Positions 31,632-39,535 of a stretch of 39,535 nt of DNA are shown piece by piece. The notes below the pieces were generated by a model. That model searched no databases and was not told the origin of the DNA. It saw only the letters and a list, made by a program, of their open reading frames with translations. Every line of letters begins with the position of its first letter. The stretch's first letter is position 1. A program made the position numbers and the translations under genes. The stretch is from an uncultured Bacteroidales bacterium (GTDB lineage: Bacteria; Bacteroidota; Bacteroidia; Bacteroidales; UBA932), in the NCBI GenBank assembly GCA_900318355.1, contig ONKE01000015.1, forward strand, positions 1 to 39,535, given 5' to 3'.

Positions 31632-32852
31632 ATGAAAACTTGTATTTTACATATGATACCAGCCGCAGTGCTGGCGCTTCTTTCGGCATCGTCATGCAGT
31701 TTGTTCCAGCTGGACACCTACGAGGGGCCGGATGCGACGCTCTGCGGCAGCATCATCGATGCCAAGACCGGCGAACCGGTCCAAAGCGACATCGTGAGCG
31801 GAACGACCATAAAAATTGTTGAGCATGGCTATGCCGACCCGACCCCGACCTATCTGGTGGTGAAAACCGACGGCTCATACCGCAATACAAAGCTCTTCCC
31901 CGGCACCTACACGGTACAGCCGGATACCCGCAATTTCCTTCCCGTCGACCCGCAGGATGTCTACATCTCAGGTCAGACAAGGCTCGATTTCGAGGTTACT
32001 CCATATATCCGGATAGTCAACTCTTCGATTACCCGTGAGGCCAATACGATAATCGCGACATTCTCCCTGGAGACGACGACCCTGGATGCGGTGGAGGAAA
32101 TCGCTCTCTTTGCCAGCAACCAGGCCAGCGTCGGAAGCACGGTCAACTCGGTTTCCAAGATAAAGACCGTGGGCACGGGCGTCGGCAAGGACCGCGTTTT
32201 CAAAATCGGCATCAACCTCCTCGACAACAGCAGTTTCTTCAAGAAGAACAAGGACTACTATTTCCGTGTCGGGGCCAAATCCTCATTTTCCGGGGCAAAG
32301 TACAATTATGCTCCGACTCTGAAAATGAATATAGGTGAGTTCGTCGATGAGGGGGACCGTCCTGTCGTGTATTTCGACCGGTGCGAGTCCCTCGACGGGT
32401 GGAAGAGCCAGGGAACGCTGGCCCTTGACACTGCCGACAAGACCCAGGGGGACGCCAGCATAAGTACCACCGTGCCGAAAAACGCCCTCCTCTTCTATGA
32501 CCGTCTGCTGGAAGAGCCCGTCGACACGCAGGTGAGTTTCGAAGACGGCGTGCTGGCTTTCGACCTGTACGTCGCTGACCTGAGTGCCTTCGGATGGGGG
32601 CTCGGCGATGCCCAGATTGAGATAACCAGCGGCGGAAAAGCCGACGTCCAGGAACTTCACTGGACCTTCCTGGCCGATGACCTGAAGCTCCGGCAGGGAT
32701 GGAACAATGTCAGGTTACGCTTCGCTTCGGCCAAGAAAACCGGCGGCAACATCAACCTGTCGGCGGTCAATTATTTCCGCCTGTACCACACGAGGCTGAA
32801 TTCTGATGCTACACTGAAAATAGACAATATCCGTTTCTATGAAGACTTCTAG
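31632..32852 (+). CDS. DUF3823 surface lipoprotein with C-terminal carbohydrate-binding-like module
   Basis: A 406-residue lipoprotein (signal peptide with lipidated Cys22, ASSC). Residues about 28-120 match DUF3823: LDTYEGPDATLCGSIIDAKT, GTTIKIVEHGY, VKTDGSYRNTKLFPGTYTV. DUF3823 proteins often follow SusD in PULs and are thought to act as surface glycan-binding proteins. The middle (about 123-230) looks like a second beta-sandwich (RIVNSSITREANTIIATFS). The C-terminal ~170 residues look like a jelly-roll module (ESLDGWKSQGTLALD, GWNNVRLRFASAK, LKIDNIRFYEDF). The function of binding is inferred. Overlaps the next gene by 14 bases. Confidence 0.82.
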   Translation: MKTCILHMIPAAVLALLSASSCSLFQLDTYEGPDATLCGSIIDAKTGEPVQSDIVSGTTIKIVEHGYADPTPTYLVVKTDGSYRNTKLFPGTYTVQPDTRNFLPVDPQDVYISGQTRLDFEVTPYIRIVNSSITREANTIIATFSLETTTLDAVEEIALFASNQASVGSTVNSVSKIKTVGTGVGKDRVFKIGINLLDNSSFFKKNKDYYFRVGAKSSFSGAKYNYAPTLKMNIGEFVDEGDRPVVYFDRCESLDGWKSQGTLALDTADKTQGDASISTTVPKNALLFYDRLLEEPVDTQVSFEDGVLAFDLYVADLSAFGWGLGDAQIEITSGGKADVQELHWTFLADDLKLRQGWNNVRLRFASAKKTGGNINLSAVNYFRLYHTRLNSDATLKIDNIRFYEDF

Positions 32853-34626
32853 CATATTGCTCGCCGCACTCATCGCAGTCTCGGTTGCGGGTTGCTCCAA
32901 AATAAAGATGACGCCCGATCCCGAACCGGAGCAGGTCGTGGACCCCAGTCCGATTCCGATAGAGGGGAACACGATCTATACCTATTACCTGTCCAACACC
33001 CACACTCCCGGGTGTTATGACGAGTGTGTCGCCGCGTCGACGCTCCAGGGCCTGATGAACCGGGAGGGGCCGGTGCTGTACCTGCACGGAGCCAATACAA
33101 ACAAGACTTCGAAATGGATAGACCTTTTCTCCAAACCGGGATACTGGCTGGAAGGGAAACAAAGGGTGCAGATTACATCCTTTGACGACCTTATCCGTCT
33201 GGGCAAAAATGTCATCAAGGGCGTCGTGATCCATGATCCGGAGGTCCCGGCCACCATCAACGTGGCTACGACCGTGGCCGGAGTTGAAGACTGCATTGTC
33301 TTTTCACCGGCGCAGGCTGAAAAATACGTCGAAAAATACGGGCTTGCGGTACTTCATGATTTTCGGGGCCGGTTCGACGGAAGCGTGAGCGGCAGTGCCA
33401 AGAATGACGCCTACCGCTGGGCGATAGACAATTATCTCGACAAGGATCTGTGCAGCGCCACTCAGTCTTTCCTCTATGAGGATGGTTGCTTCAACCGCCC
33501 CGTCGGCAATCTGGAATATGCCTACAGCCGCGATTTGCCGGTAAAGGTGCGCGGCTTCGTTTTCGACCTGTCGCCTTGGGAAGACGAGGCGCCGCGCGAC
33601 GACCCTTCGCAGCCGCTCGGTACCGACCATGAGACCTACGTCCGCATTCTGGCGTCCTACCTCCGCCAGACGGCCGGGCGCGAAATGACCTGCCTGAATG
33701 GTTTTTTCAGCAAGGCCAAGTATTCCGAAATATCAGGCCTGGGCGGATTGCACGGGCAGGTTGCCACTGAATGGGAGTCGGTTTGGCTGGCCTCCTACTA
33801 CAACGTCTACATGGACACCGGTCCCGGCGAAGTCTACAACATGTCATTCCATAGCAACGCCCCTTTCAAGCCCATGAAGCAGGGCAGGCCGGAGCTTGGA
33901 GAGCCTCAGGACGGCAAGACCTACATCCTTTTCCAGCTTGCCGATTACGACGGCGCGGGCGCGTTGTGGGAGTTTATGTTCAACAGCATCTGGAACGACG
34001 ACAACCGCGGCTCCATTCCGGTGGTGTGGGGCATCAACCCCAACCTCATCGACAAACTTCCGGATATCATGCAGTATATCTGGTCCACCAAGACCGACGC
34101 CGACTGGTTTGGAGCCGATGCGAGTTGTGCCGGATACATCAACCCCAACCGCATCCAGCCGCAGTACCTGGATCTTTTCACCGAGCATAACAAGCGCTAC
34201 TACGAACTTTGCGACATGACCATTTCTCCGATGGTTCTGGACCAGGATCAGCCGTCCGAAGCGGTCAAGGATGCGTTCATGGAGTTCTCTCCGGACGGTT
34301 TGGCCACTATCGTGATGAGCTATCATCCCGGCGGGTCCTGGCCGAAAAACCATGTATGGAAAGATACAATGCCCGTTTTCTGCCTCAACAATTCCGTATG
34401 CGGAGACGGCAACCAGCCGGAAAAACTGGCCGAAGGTATTTCAAAGGTCATACAGAAGTCATCTTCCCCGACGCCGCGCTATTATATGTTCCGGGTCATA
34501 TGGGTCGGCCCAGGTAAAATCCTCAGCGCCGTCAACAGCCTGAAGACCCTGCGTCCCGACCTGGATATAGAGGTGCTGGACCCCTATAATTTCTTCCACT
34601 ATTTCAAGACGACTAATAATCAATAA
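32839..34626 (+). CDS. GxGYxYP-type putative glycoside hydrolase lipoprotein
   Basis: A 595-residue lipoprotein (signal MKTSSILLAALIAVSVAGC, Cys19). It contains the features of the GxGYxYP family, a poorly characterised predicted glycosidase group common in Bacteroidota: an N-terminal region with CVAASTLQGLMNREGPVLYL and a C-terminal hydrolase-like region with DWFGADASCAGYINPNR (about 424-438), the family motif. Also seen: KTYILFQLADYDGAGALWE. No catalytic acids can be named with certainty. It starts 14 bases inside the preceding gene; the signal peptide fixes the start. Its enzymatic activity and substrate are not established. Confidence 0.75.
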   Translation: MKTSSILLAALIAVSVAGCSKIKMTPDPEPEQVVDPSPIPIEGNTIYTYYLSNTHTPGCYDECVAASTLQGLMNREGPVLYLHGANTNKTSKWIDLFSKPGYWLEGKQRVQITSFDDLIRLGKNVIKGVVIHDPEVPATINVATTVAGVEDCIVFSPAQAEKYVEKYGLAVLHDFRGRFDGSVSGSAKNDAYRWAIDNYLDKDLCSATQSFLYEDGCFNRPVGNLEYAYSRDLPVKVRGFVFDLSPWEDEAPRDDPSQPLGTDHETYVRILASYLRQTAGREMTCLNGFFSKAKYSEISGLGGLHGQVATEWESVWLASYYNVYMDTGPGEVYNMSFHSNAPFKPMKQGRPELGEPQDGKTYILFQLADYDGAGALWEFMFNSIWNDDNRGSIPVVWGINPNLIDKLPDIMQYIWSTKTDADWFGADASCAGYINPNRIQPQYLDLFTEHNKRYYELCDMTISPMVLDQDQPSEAVKDAFMEFSPDGLATIVMSYHPGGSWPKNHVWKDTMPVFCLNNSVCGDGNQPEKLAEGISKVIQKSSSPTPRYYMFRVIWVGPGKILSAVNSLKTLRPDLDIEVLDPYNFFHYFKTTNNQ

Positions 34627-34630
34627 TACT

Positions 34631-37081
34631 ATGAAGAAAACAATTTTCGCGCTGCTTGCAGCGTCGGCGTTAATTCTGGGCGGTTGCACTCCGACAGAAC
34701 AGCAGTCATCCGGAGAGGAAACCGTCATTGACGAAAAAGCCCTTGAAAAATGGGCTACAACTATCAACTCCGACCTTTCGTCGCTCCGGATGGTCATCGG
34801 CTCCATTTCGGACGAAGTGTATGTAAAATCCATCGCTTCTGATGCTCAGGGATGGACTTTTGAGCTGTCGGACGGCAAAACTCCCTTCTTCTCCAAGGGA
34901 GCGGCAGATCTGGATGCGAAAACTCCGGTCATTTCCGTCAAGGAGATTGACGGACAATGGTATTGGACCGTTGAGGGAGAGACGGTAAAGGACCAGGGCG
35001 GAGACGTGCCGGTGTCCAAGGCTGCCTTGAAGGTCCGCCGGAGCAACGGCGCTTGGGAGATTTCCGTTGACGGCGGAAGCAGCTGGGTTGCCGTGCAGGG
35101 TGCAACCGGCACTGGCGGCGCCCTTGTCTCGGACATCCTTCAGGACAACTACATCGCCAACATTACGCTCGGCGATGGTATCGTCGTGAAACTTAACAAA
35201 TTGGATAAACTCGGCATCGTTTTCCAGGACGGGAATCCCGTTATCGCTCCAGGCCAGACCATTGAGGTTGCCTACACCCTTACGGGCGCGACTCCCGCCA
35301 CCGTTGTCGAGGCCACGGCCGCATCCGGCATCGTCTCGGTCAGCAAGAAAGGCGATGACTCCGGCGTCATCAGCATCACGGCCCCGGACCCCGTTGACGA
35401 CTACAAAGTGTCCGTTACCGCGAAGGACGGCGATCGCACCGCTGCCGCCCAAATCGACCTGGAAGGCGGCGTCATTACTATAGCCGACGCCAGTTACTCG
35501 GTCGGGCCTGACGAGACCACCGTCGAAATTCCGCTTCAGACCAACTACAAATACACCGTCAGCATAAGCGAAAGCGACTCCTGGATTACATATACCCAGA
35601 CCAAGGCGGTGCGTAGTGAGACCGTGGTCCTCGGAGTGGCTGCCAATCCCGGCCCGGACGGCCGTACAGGCATGGTCAAGTTCTTGTGCGATGATATTGA
35701 AGTGGAGACCGTGGCCATTGTTCAGGATGCCCCTGCGCCCGAATTCCCGCAATTCTTCGTCAAGGAGACGGCCGCCGGCACGAAGGACGGCTCGTCCTGG
35801 GACAATGCCATGGGCCCCGAAGAGGTCCGGACGCTTCTGGAGGCCGCTTCCGATGACGCTGCTAAAGCCAGCCGTGGCGAAGCCCTTGACGGAGCCCAAA
35901 TCTATTTCGCAGCAGGCAGTTACGTACTCAATGCAGGCGCAACGCCTATCGTCGTCGACTTCTCTTCCTACAACGGTGATTCCCCGACCAAATATTGCGA
36001 CATCACCCTTTTGGGCGGTTTCGGCACGTCTCTGACCGGAAAGGACATTTCCTTGCGCGATATTGACGCCAATGTCACCGTCATCACCGCGTCTGCGCAA
36101 ACAGCCGGCCTCATGGAGATCCGCGATGCGGCACACGTCACATTTGACGGTTTCAGATTCATGGACATCAAGGGCGGACGAGTGTTCTATCTCAACAACG
36201 GCAGCACCGGCCGCGCCATGCTCGACCTGGACGACTGTTACATGGAGAACTGCGGCGATGCTTCCAAGAGCAGCAACATGGAAAACACCTGCGTCTACCT
36301 TAAGCAAGGTATTGCAAGACTTAACCACGTGATATTCAACAGGTGTTACGGCGGTGGACGTGGCCCCGTGTTCGGCGCCAACACCAACAACGGCTACATT
36401 TTCATGAACCGCTGCTCCATCTATGGTACGCAGGGCGTAAGCACTTGGGGCGCAGCCGTTTCTTCCAGCGTGTTCACAATGGTCAACAGCTCTACTTTCG
36501 CCCATCAGTCCAAATGCAACAACGGGTCTTTCGGAGGCAAGAATTTCCTCTTCTGCAGTTCCACCATGGCTCAGATGACCCCGGCGTTCGAGGGTCTGCT
36601 CCGCGTTGCCGGCGGCGGTTACTCTTATGTCATCAACAGCATTGTGGAAAATCAGAATACGACTGTCACCTCCAGCCAGGCATCCAATACCTATCGCATC
36701 TGTGAAAAAAGTACGATGGAATCGGGAGGTTACAATATTTCCAACAGCGAGGCTTCCGTCAAAAGCGGCGAGTTCAAAACAAATGACACCGACCGCTACG
36801 ATATCGCCTACGCCGACCTCGGACTCTCATTCAATGAAGATCTTTTCGTGATGGATCCCGTCAAGACCGAAGTCCTTCCCCAGACCAGGATTTCGGAGGC
36901 TGTCCTCAAGGAGCGCATCTCCAACTGCATGACCGGCGACAGTGCCTATTCCTCGGAGCAGGGCATCTGCAAGGATTTCGTTGCCTGGGTCGAGTCCAAG
37001 GGCGGTTTCGCCATCGACCAGGCCGGAAACCGGCGCAACGCCTCCGCAATGCTCCCCGGCGCCTACGAGAAGGCGCAGTAG
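34631..37081 (+). CDS. DUF4988/BACON/beta-helix surface lipoprotein
   Basis: An 816-residue lipoprotein (signal with lipidated Cys19, LGGC). Residues about 35-190 match DUF4988: WATTINSDLSSLRMVIGSI, then WTFELSDGKTPFFSKG, ISVKEIDGQWYWTVEG, with a partner Ig-like region to about 275. Residues about 278-372 look like a BACON-type domain, a glycan-binding fold (TYKYTVSISESDSWITYT-like stretch ending in AIVQDAP). Residues about 385-740 form a right-handed parallel beta-helix: FFVKETAAGTKDGSSWDNAM, then repeated coils with Asn ladders (FYLNNGSTGRAMLDLDDCY, NGYIFMNRCSIYG). This fold is found in pectate lyases and carbohydrate esterases. No catalytic residues could be assigned, so binding or lyase activity is open. 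Confidence 0.8.
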   Translation: MKKTIFALLAASALILGGCTPTEQQSSGEETVIDEKALEKWATTINSDLSSLRMVIGSISDEVYVKSIASDAQGWTFELSDGKTPFFSKGAADLDAKTPVISVKEIDGQWYWTVEGETVKDQGGDVPVSKAALKVRRSNGAWEISVDGGSSWVAVQGATGTGGALVSDILQDNYIANITLGDGIVVKLNKLDKLGIVFQDGNPVIAPGQTIEVAYTLTGATPATVVEATAASGIVSVSKKGDDSGVISITAPDPVDDYKVSVTAKDGDRTAAAQIDLEGGVITIADASYSVGPDETTVEIPLQTNYKYTVSISESDSWITYTQTKAVRSETVVLGVAANPGPDGRTGMVKFLCDDIEVETVAIVQDAPAPEFPQFFVKETAAGTKDGSSWDNAMGPEEVRTLLEAASDDAAKASRGEALDGAQIYFAAGSYVLNAGATPIVVDFSSYNGDSPTKYCDITLLGGFGTSLTGKDISLRDIDANVTVITASAQTAGLMEIRDAAHVTFDGFRFMDIKGGRVFYLNNGSTGRAMLDLDDCYMENCGDASKSSNMENTCVYLKQGIARLNHVIFNRCYGGGRGPVFGANTNNGYIFMNRCSIYGTQGVSTWGAAVSSSVFTMVNSSTFAHQSKCNNGSFGGKNFLFCSSTMAQMTPAFEGLLRVAGGGYSYVINSIVENQNTTVTSSQASNTYRICEKSTMESGGYNISNSEASVKSGEFKTNDTDRYDIAYADLGLSFNEDLFVMDPVKTEVLPQTRISEAVLKERISNCMTGDSAYSSEQGICKDFVAWVESKGGFAIDQAGNRRNASAMLPGAYEKAQ

Positions 37082-37105
37082 TTGCCTCGGCGGACCATGC
37101 CCACT

Positions 37106-37137
37106 ATGCCGTGGAGGTTATCCTCCACGGCATTTTG
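37106..37137 (+). terminator. Terminator of the PUL operon
   Basis: A perfect 12-bp stem (37106-37117 and 37122-37133, ATGCCGTGGAGG) with loop TTAT is followed by TTT. It ends the susC-to-beta-helix transcript and separates it from the esterase gene. Confidence 0.85.
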
Positions 37138-37164
37138 CCGTTTGGATTTAATGTGTTACATTTG
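37134..37164 (+). promoter_or_regulatory. Promoter of the esterase gene
   Basis: A -33 TTTG (37134-37137) and a -7 TACATTTG (37157-37164) are 19 bases apart, matching the Bacteroidota pattern. The -33 element overlaps the end of the preceding terminator. It gives a leader of about 10 bases. Confidence 0.7.
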
Positions 37165-37179
37165 AAAAAACATTTTCAG

Positions 37180-38118
37180 ATGAAAAAGAAAGTCTGCCTG
37201 ATAATCATGCTTTTGGCGCTCGGCCTTTCCGCCCGGGCCCAGGAAACCTTCCTCTATGCGACTCGCGACACCTGCGACCTGCTCATGGATGTCTATTATC
37301 CTCCGGAGGACGCGCCCGATTCGCTTGAAGGCTGCCAGAAACCCGCCATCCTGTTTGTCTTCGGCGGCGGTTTCGTCACCGGACAGCGTTCTGCCAATTT
37401 CGAACGCCCGTGGTTCGAGAAGCTCGTCGCGGCCGGCTATCCGGTCATCTCTATCGACTACCGTCTGGGCATGAAAGGCTACCAGATGGGTAAAGGCCTG
37501 ATAGGGGCATACAAGGCCAGCAAGCAGTTCCTGATTGCCCAGCAGATGGGCGTGGAAGATGTTTTCAGCGCCATTAAGTTCCTTCAGGAAAACAAAGAAG
37601 CCATCGGCATCGATCCGTTCAATATCGTCCTTGCCGGCAGTTCGGCCGGAGCCATCATCTCCATGGCCGCAGCATACGATGTCGCCGCCCAGGCGCCCGG
37701 TACCGCCGTTCTCCCGGAGGGATTTGCCTTCAAGGGGGTCATGTCCTTCGCCGGCGCCATCATCAGCATCAAGGGCGCCCCGGTGTTCCCGCGCCAGCCC
37801 TGTCCCATCGCCATGTTCCATGGTTCGGCCGATAAAGCCGTGGCCTACAAGCACTACGGCACCGTGCTCCGTGGCCTTTGGGGCAGCAGCTTCTACGCCT
37901 CGCAGTTCGCCAAGAAAGGCTACCCCTACACCTTTTACAGCTTCACCGGCCGTTCTCACGACGTCGCCGCCTACATGCACGTGATGTGGGACAAGGAGAT
38001 CGACTTCCTCGAACATGACGTCATCCTCGGCGAGGGCCGCACCATCGAAGCCGAAATCAACGACCCCTCCCTCCCGACCTGGGGCAACATCTCCCTGGAC
38101 GACATCTACAAGAAATAG
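37180..38118 (+). CDS. Secreted alpha/beta hydrolase (carboxylesterase type)
   Basis: A 312-residue exported hydrolase that probably removes acyl groups from a glycan or cleaves small esters. From ATG 37180 the signal peptide is KKKVCLIIMLLALGLSARAQ; a longer frame to 37111 would run through the terminator and promoter. Residues: oxyanion-hole FVFGGGFVTG (59-68), nucleophile Ser155 in GSSAG, catalytic Asp218 in HGSAD, catalytic His260 in GRSHD. SIDYRLGMKG and PFNIVLAGSSAG fit the family. Downstream of, but separately promoted from, the PUL. Confidence 0.9.
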   Translation: MKKKVCLIIMLLALGLSARAQETFLYATRDTCDLLMDVYYPPEDAPDSLEGCQKPAILFVFGGGFVTGQRSANFERPWFEKLVAAGYPVISIDYRLGMKGYQMGKGLIGAYKASKQFLIAQQMGVEDVFSAIKFLQENKEAIGIDPFNIVLAGSSAGAIISMAAAYDVAAQAPGTAVLPEGFAFKGVMSFAGAIISIKGAPVFPRQPCPIAMFHGSADKAVAYKHYGTVLRGLWGSSFYASQFAKKGYPYTFYSFTGRSHDVAAYMHVMWDKEIDFLEHDVILGEGRTIEAEINDPSLPTWGNISLDDIYKK

Positions 38119-38227
38119 CCCGCCTAAGGTAAATCTATCTTTATCTTATCGCCAAATTTTGCCTTTAAAATAAACTTTGCTTTACCATTATGGCGGCGGA
38201 GAATTGCGGCGCTGGATGGGCAGCAGA

Positions 38228-39100
38228 CTATTGGAAGGCCCGGAGGAGCGGCTTTTGGATTATGTGGAAGAAGATGCTTTCGGGGAGGCTGGGGCGCTGG
38301 TAGGTGGTTCGGACCACCATGTCGACGGCGGCGAAGCGGGCGGCGGAGCGGTCGAAGGCCGCATGGTCGTCATGGCCGGTGTAGGATTTGGCAAAGCTGT
38401 CCCAGAAGCGGAGGAGCTGCCCGTGGTCGAGGTGGAAGATTTCCTGGGTCCGTTTCATTTTTGAATAGACGACGCAGGAGAGGTAGAGGTGGCCGACGTC
38501 GAACATGGGGTCGCCCCAGGCAAAGCGGCCGAGGTCTATCCAATAGGGTTTGCCGTCCGAGATAATCACGTTGCCTGGCTGGAAATCTCCGTGGACGCAG
38601 CCGGTGGCCTCGGGGATGGAAACGATGAAATCCCGAAGGATGGCCTTGTCTTTCCTGCAGACGAAAGATGCCTTTTCCAGCCCTTCCAGGGCCGTTTGTT
38701 TCCTGCTCGGGAAGAACGCCGTGTTGCAGGGAGTGGCGGTCAACGCTTTGAGGAGACTGCTGAAAAGGCCGGCCATTTCGTCGATTCTGTCCGGCTCGTC
38801 GTGACAGATCCGAAACATGGATTTTTTGTTTTTGATACGCTCCATGATGATGCCGTAGTCCTTTCCTACGCTCACGATTTCGTGCATCGCAGGCGTAGGG
38901 AGACCCAGCGCCGCCACCTCGCGGGACAGGTTGAATTCCTGCCGGATGGACTCGAGGTTGTTCAGGCTCCCGCGGTTTACCTTAAGGAGGATGTCCGGGT
39001 TGTCGCGGTTGTCGTAGGTGGTGCCGTTGCCGCCTTCTCCAACTTTTACCCAGGAGGCGTCAAGACTTATTGTCCTGTAATCATTTTGCTCCATTTCCAC
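38228..39100 (-). CDS. APH/choline-kinase-like protein (TIGR02172-type)
   Basis: A 290-residue protein with the protein-kinase-like fold of aminoglycoside phosphotransferases and choline kinases, resembling the TIGR02172 group of putative kinases. Visible motifs: GEGGNGTTYDN (Gly-rich loop), NPDILLKVNRG (Lys40), EFNLSREVAALGLPTP, catalytic CVHGDFQPGNVI (His170, Asp172, Asn177) and WIDLGRFAWGD (Asp189). Substrate unknown; an antibiotic-resistance role is not implied. It is convergent with the esterase, 110 bases away. ATG at 39100 and one two codons later are both possible starts. Confidence 0.82.
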   Translation of the reverse strand: MEMEQNDYRTISLDASWVKVGEGGNGTTYDNRDNPDILLKVNRGSLNNLESIRQEFNLSREVAALGLPTPAMHEIVSVGKDYGIIMERIKNKKSMFRICHDEPDRIDEMAGLFSSLLKALTATPCNTAFFPSRKQTALEGLEKASFVCRKDKAILRDFIVSIPEATGCVHGDFQPGNVIISDGKPYWIDLGRFAWGDPMFDVGHLYLSCVVYSKMKRTQEIFHLDHGQLLRFWDSFAKSYTGHDDHAAFDRSAARFAAVDMVVRTTYQRPSLPESIFFHIIQKPLLRAFQ

Positions 39101-39446
39101 TGAGTATTATACTTTTGACAAAAATAACAATTTCCAGGGGAAATGTAACAAAATCAAACTAGAAGTAGGAAACCGGCAGGACGATACAGTAGGCATGGGA
39201 AACGTAAAACGCAAACGCTTGACAATAAATCATTTATCGCATCGTCTATCGAAATAATTTCCATAGATGTGTCGGTAATTCAGTACTAGCCAAAGACTTA
39301 TATTTTACGGCATTTGTATCGAATAGGAACGAGAGCGGGGCTTTGAGAAACGAGAGCCGGGGGTTTGAGGAATGAGATCGTGCCATGAAAAACGAAAGCC
39401 GGCAAATCAGGGACGGTGCCATGAAATGCCGACGGCTTTGTCGTTC
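39101..39446 (+). other. Gene-free stretch between the kinase-like gene and tRNA-Leu
   Basis: About 345 bases with no supported gene. The left two-thirds are AT-rich and should hold the kinase promoter, though no TAnnTTTG was found. The right part holds degenerate short repeats and an imperfect dyad (AAAGCCG / CGGCTTT) near the tRNA 3' end. The 81-codon minus-strand frame here overlaps both repeats and tRNA and is not a gene. Confidence 0.6.
39328..39427 (+). repeat. Degenerate tandem repeats of about 21 bases
   Basis: Units AACGAGAGCGGGGCTTTGAG (39328-) and AACGAGAGCCGGGGGTTTGA (39349-) are near-identical. They are followed by AATGAGATCGTGCCATGAAA (39371-), AACGAAAGCCGGCAAATCAG (39391-) and a second GTGCCATGAAA (39417-39427). 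Units of 20-22 bases all open with AA(C/T)GA. They lie directly downstream of the tRNA 3' end. Confidence 0.65.
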
Positions 39447-39534
39447 TGGTGCCCGAGGCCGGGCTCGAACCGGCACGTCTTTAAAGGACACAGGATTTTG
39501 AGTCCAGCGCGTCTACCAATTCCGCCACTCGGGC
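39447..39534 (-). tRNA. tRNA-Leu (anticodon CAA)
   Basis: Reads GCCCGAGTGGCGGAATTGGT on the minus strand, with acceptor arm GCCCGAG/CTCGGGC, discriminator A and encoded CCA (39447-39449). The anticodon loop CTCAAAA (39502-39496) has CAA at 39500-39498. A long variable arm and T-arm GGTTCGAGCC complete a class II leucine tRNA. One T-T mismatch is in the anticodon stem. Confidence 0.95.
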
Positions 39535-39535
39535 A

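Noticed and set aside
34706-36505. A 599-codon open frame on the minus strand
   Set aside because: It lies fully antisense to the DUF4988/beta-helix gene, which has a signal peptide and recognisable domains. GC-rich codon bias produces long antisense frames; the translation has no family-like segments.
39246-39491. An 81-codon minus-strand frame over the repeats and the tRNA
   Set aside because: It runs into the tRNA gene and its amino-acid pattern (repeated LSF units) only mirrors the DNA repeats.
39447-39534. tRNA-Leu as an integration (att) site
   Set aside because: No integrase, direct repeat of the tRNA 3' end, or mobile genes lie nearby in the window.

Overview
The window is a GC-rich chromosomal segment of a member of the Bacteroidota, most likely Bacteroidales. 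The evidence is a SusC/SusD pair with a FecR-type anti-sigma factor, BtuB followed by a BtuG-like surface protein, GxGYxYP, DUF3823 and DUF4988 surface lipoproteins, and several TAnnTTTG promoter elements typical of this phylum. Genus cannot be fixed from sequence reading alone. No phage, transposase, integrase or CRISPR array was seen.

Layout. (1) 1-3.9 kb: 5'-truncated rplC, then rplD, rplW, rplB, rpsS, rplV and rpsC of the S10 ribosomal operon. The cluster stops after rpsC at an intrinsic terminator; the usual next gene, rplP, is absent. (2) 3.9-5.9 kb: an ECF sigma factor and a protein built like a dual-membrane-spanning anti-sigma factor (cytoplasmic head, inner-membrane helix, long acidic Pro/Ala linker, C-terminal outer-membrane barrel). 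(3) 6.0-9.3 kb: a Cys-rich lipoprotein, a ComM/YifB ATPase, and an orphan HicB antitoxin with a perfect palindrome inside its promoter. (4) 9.3-18.4 kb, minus strand: a compact array aroB, aroD-aroA fusion, aroC, sufB, pnuC-like, sufC, short sufD, ispE, tsaE, mostly with 4-8 base overlaps or gaps of a few bases. It joins the shikimate pathway, Fe-S assembly, nicotinamide riboside or thiamine uptake, isoprenoid synthesis and tRNA t6A synthesis. AroB carries a large His/Cys-rich insertion between two of its zinc ligands. (5) 18.5-23.5 kb: an endonuclease/exonuclease/phosphatase-family lipoprotein, then a cobalamin riboswitch controlling btuB, btuG and a short BtuC-like permease. (6) 23.5-38.1 kb: a polysaccharide-utilisation locus with a GH88 hydrolase, a divergent ECF sigma factor, FecR, SusC with an STN domain, SusD, DUF3823 protein, GxGYxYP putative hydrolase, DUF4988/beta-helix protein, and a separately promoted esterase. 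(7) 38.2-39.5 kb: an APH/choline-kinase-like protein, a gene-free stretch with degenerate ~21-base repeats, and tRNA-Leu(CAA).

How the parts work together. The btu genes form a B12-repressed uptake system: surface capture, outer-membrane transport, inner-membrane permease. The PUL genes form a sensing and uptake unit in which glycan arriving at SusC would signal through the STN domain and FecR to the divergent sigma factor. GH88, the beta-helix protein and the esterase point to a uronic-acid-containing, esterified glycan, which is an inference. The strongest candidate for something undescribed is the AroB metal-binding-like insertion. Next are the overlapping terminator/riboswitch at btuB, the split S10 operon, the in-frame dispersed repeat in ispE, and the minimal SufD.
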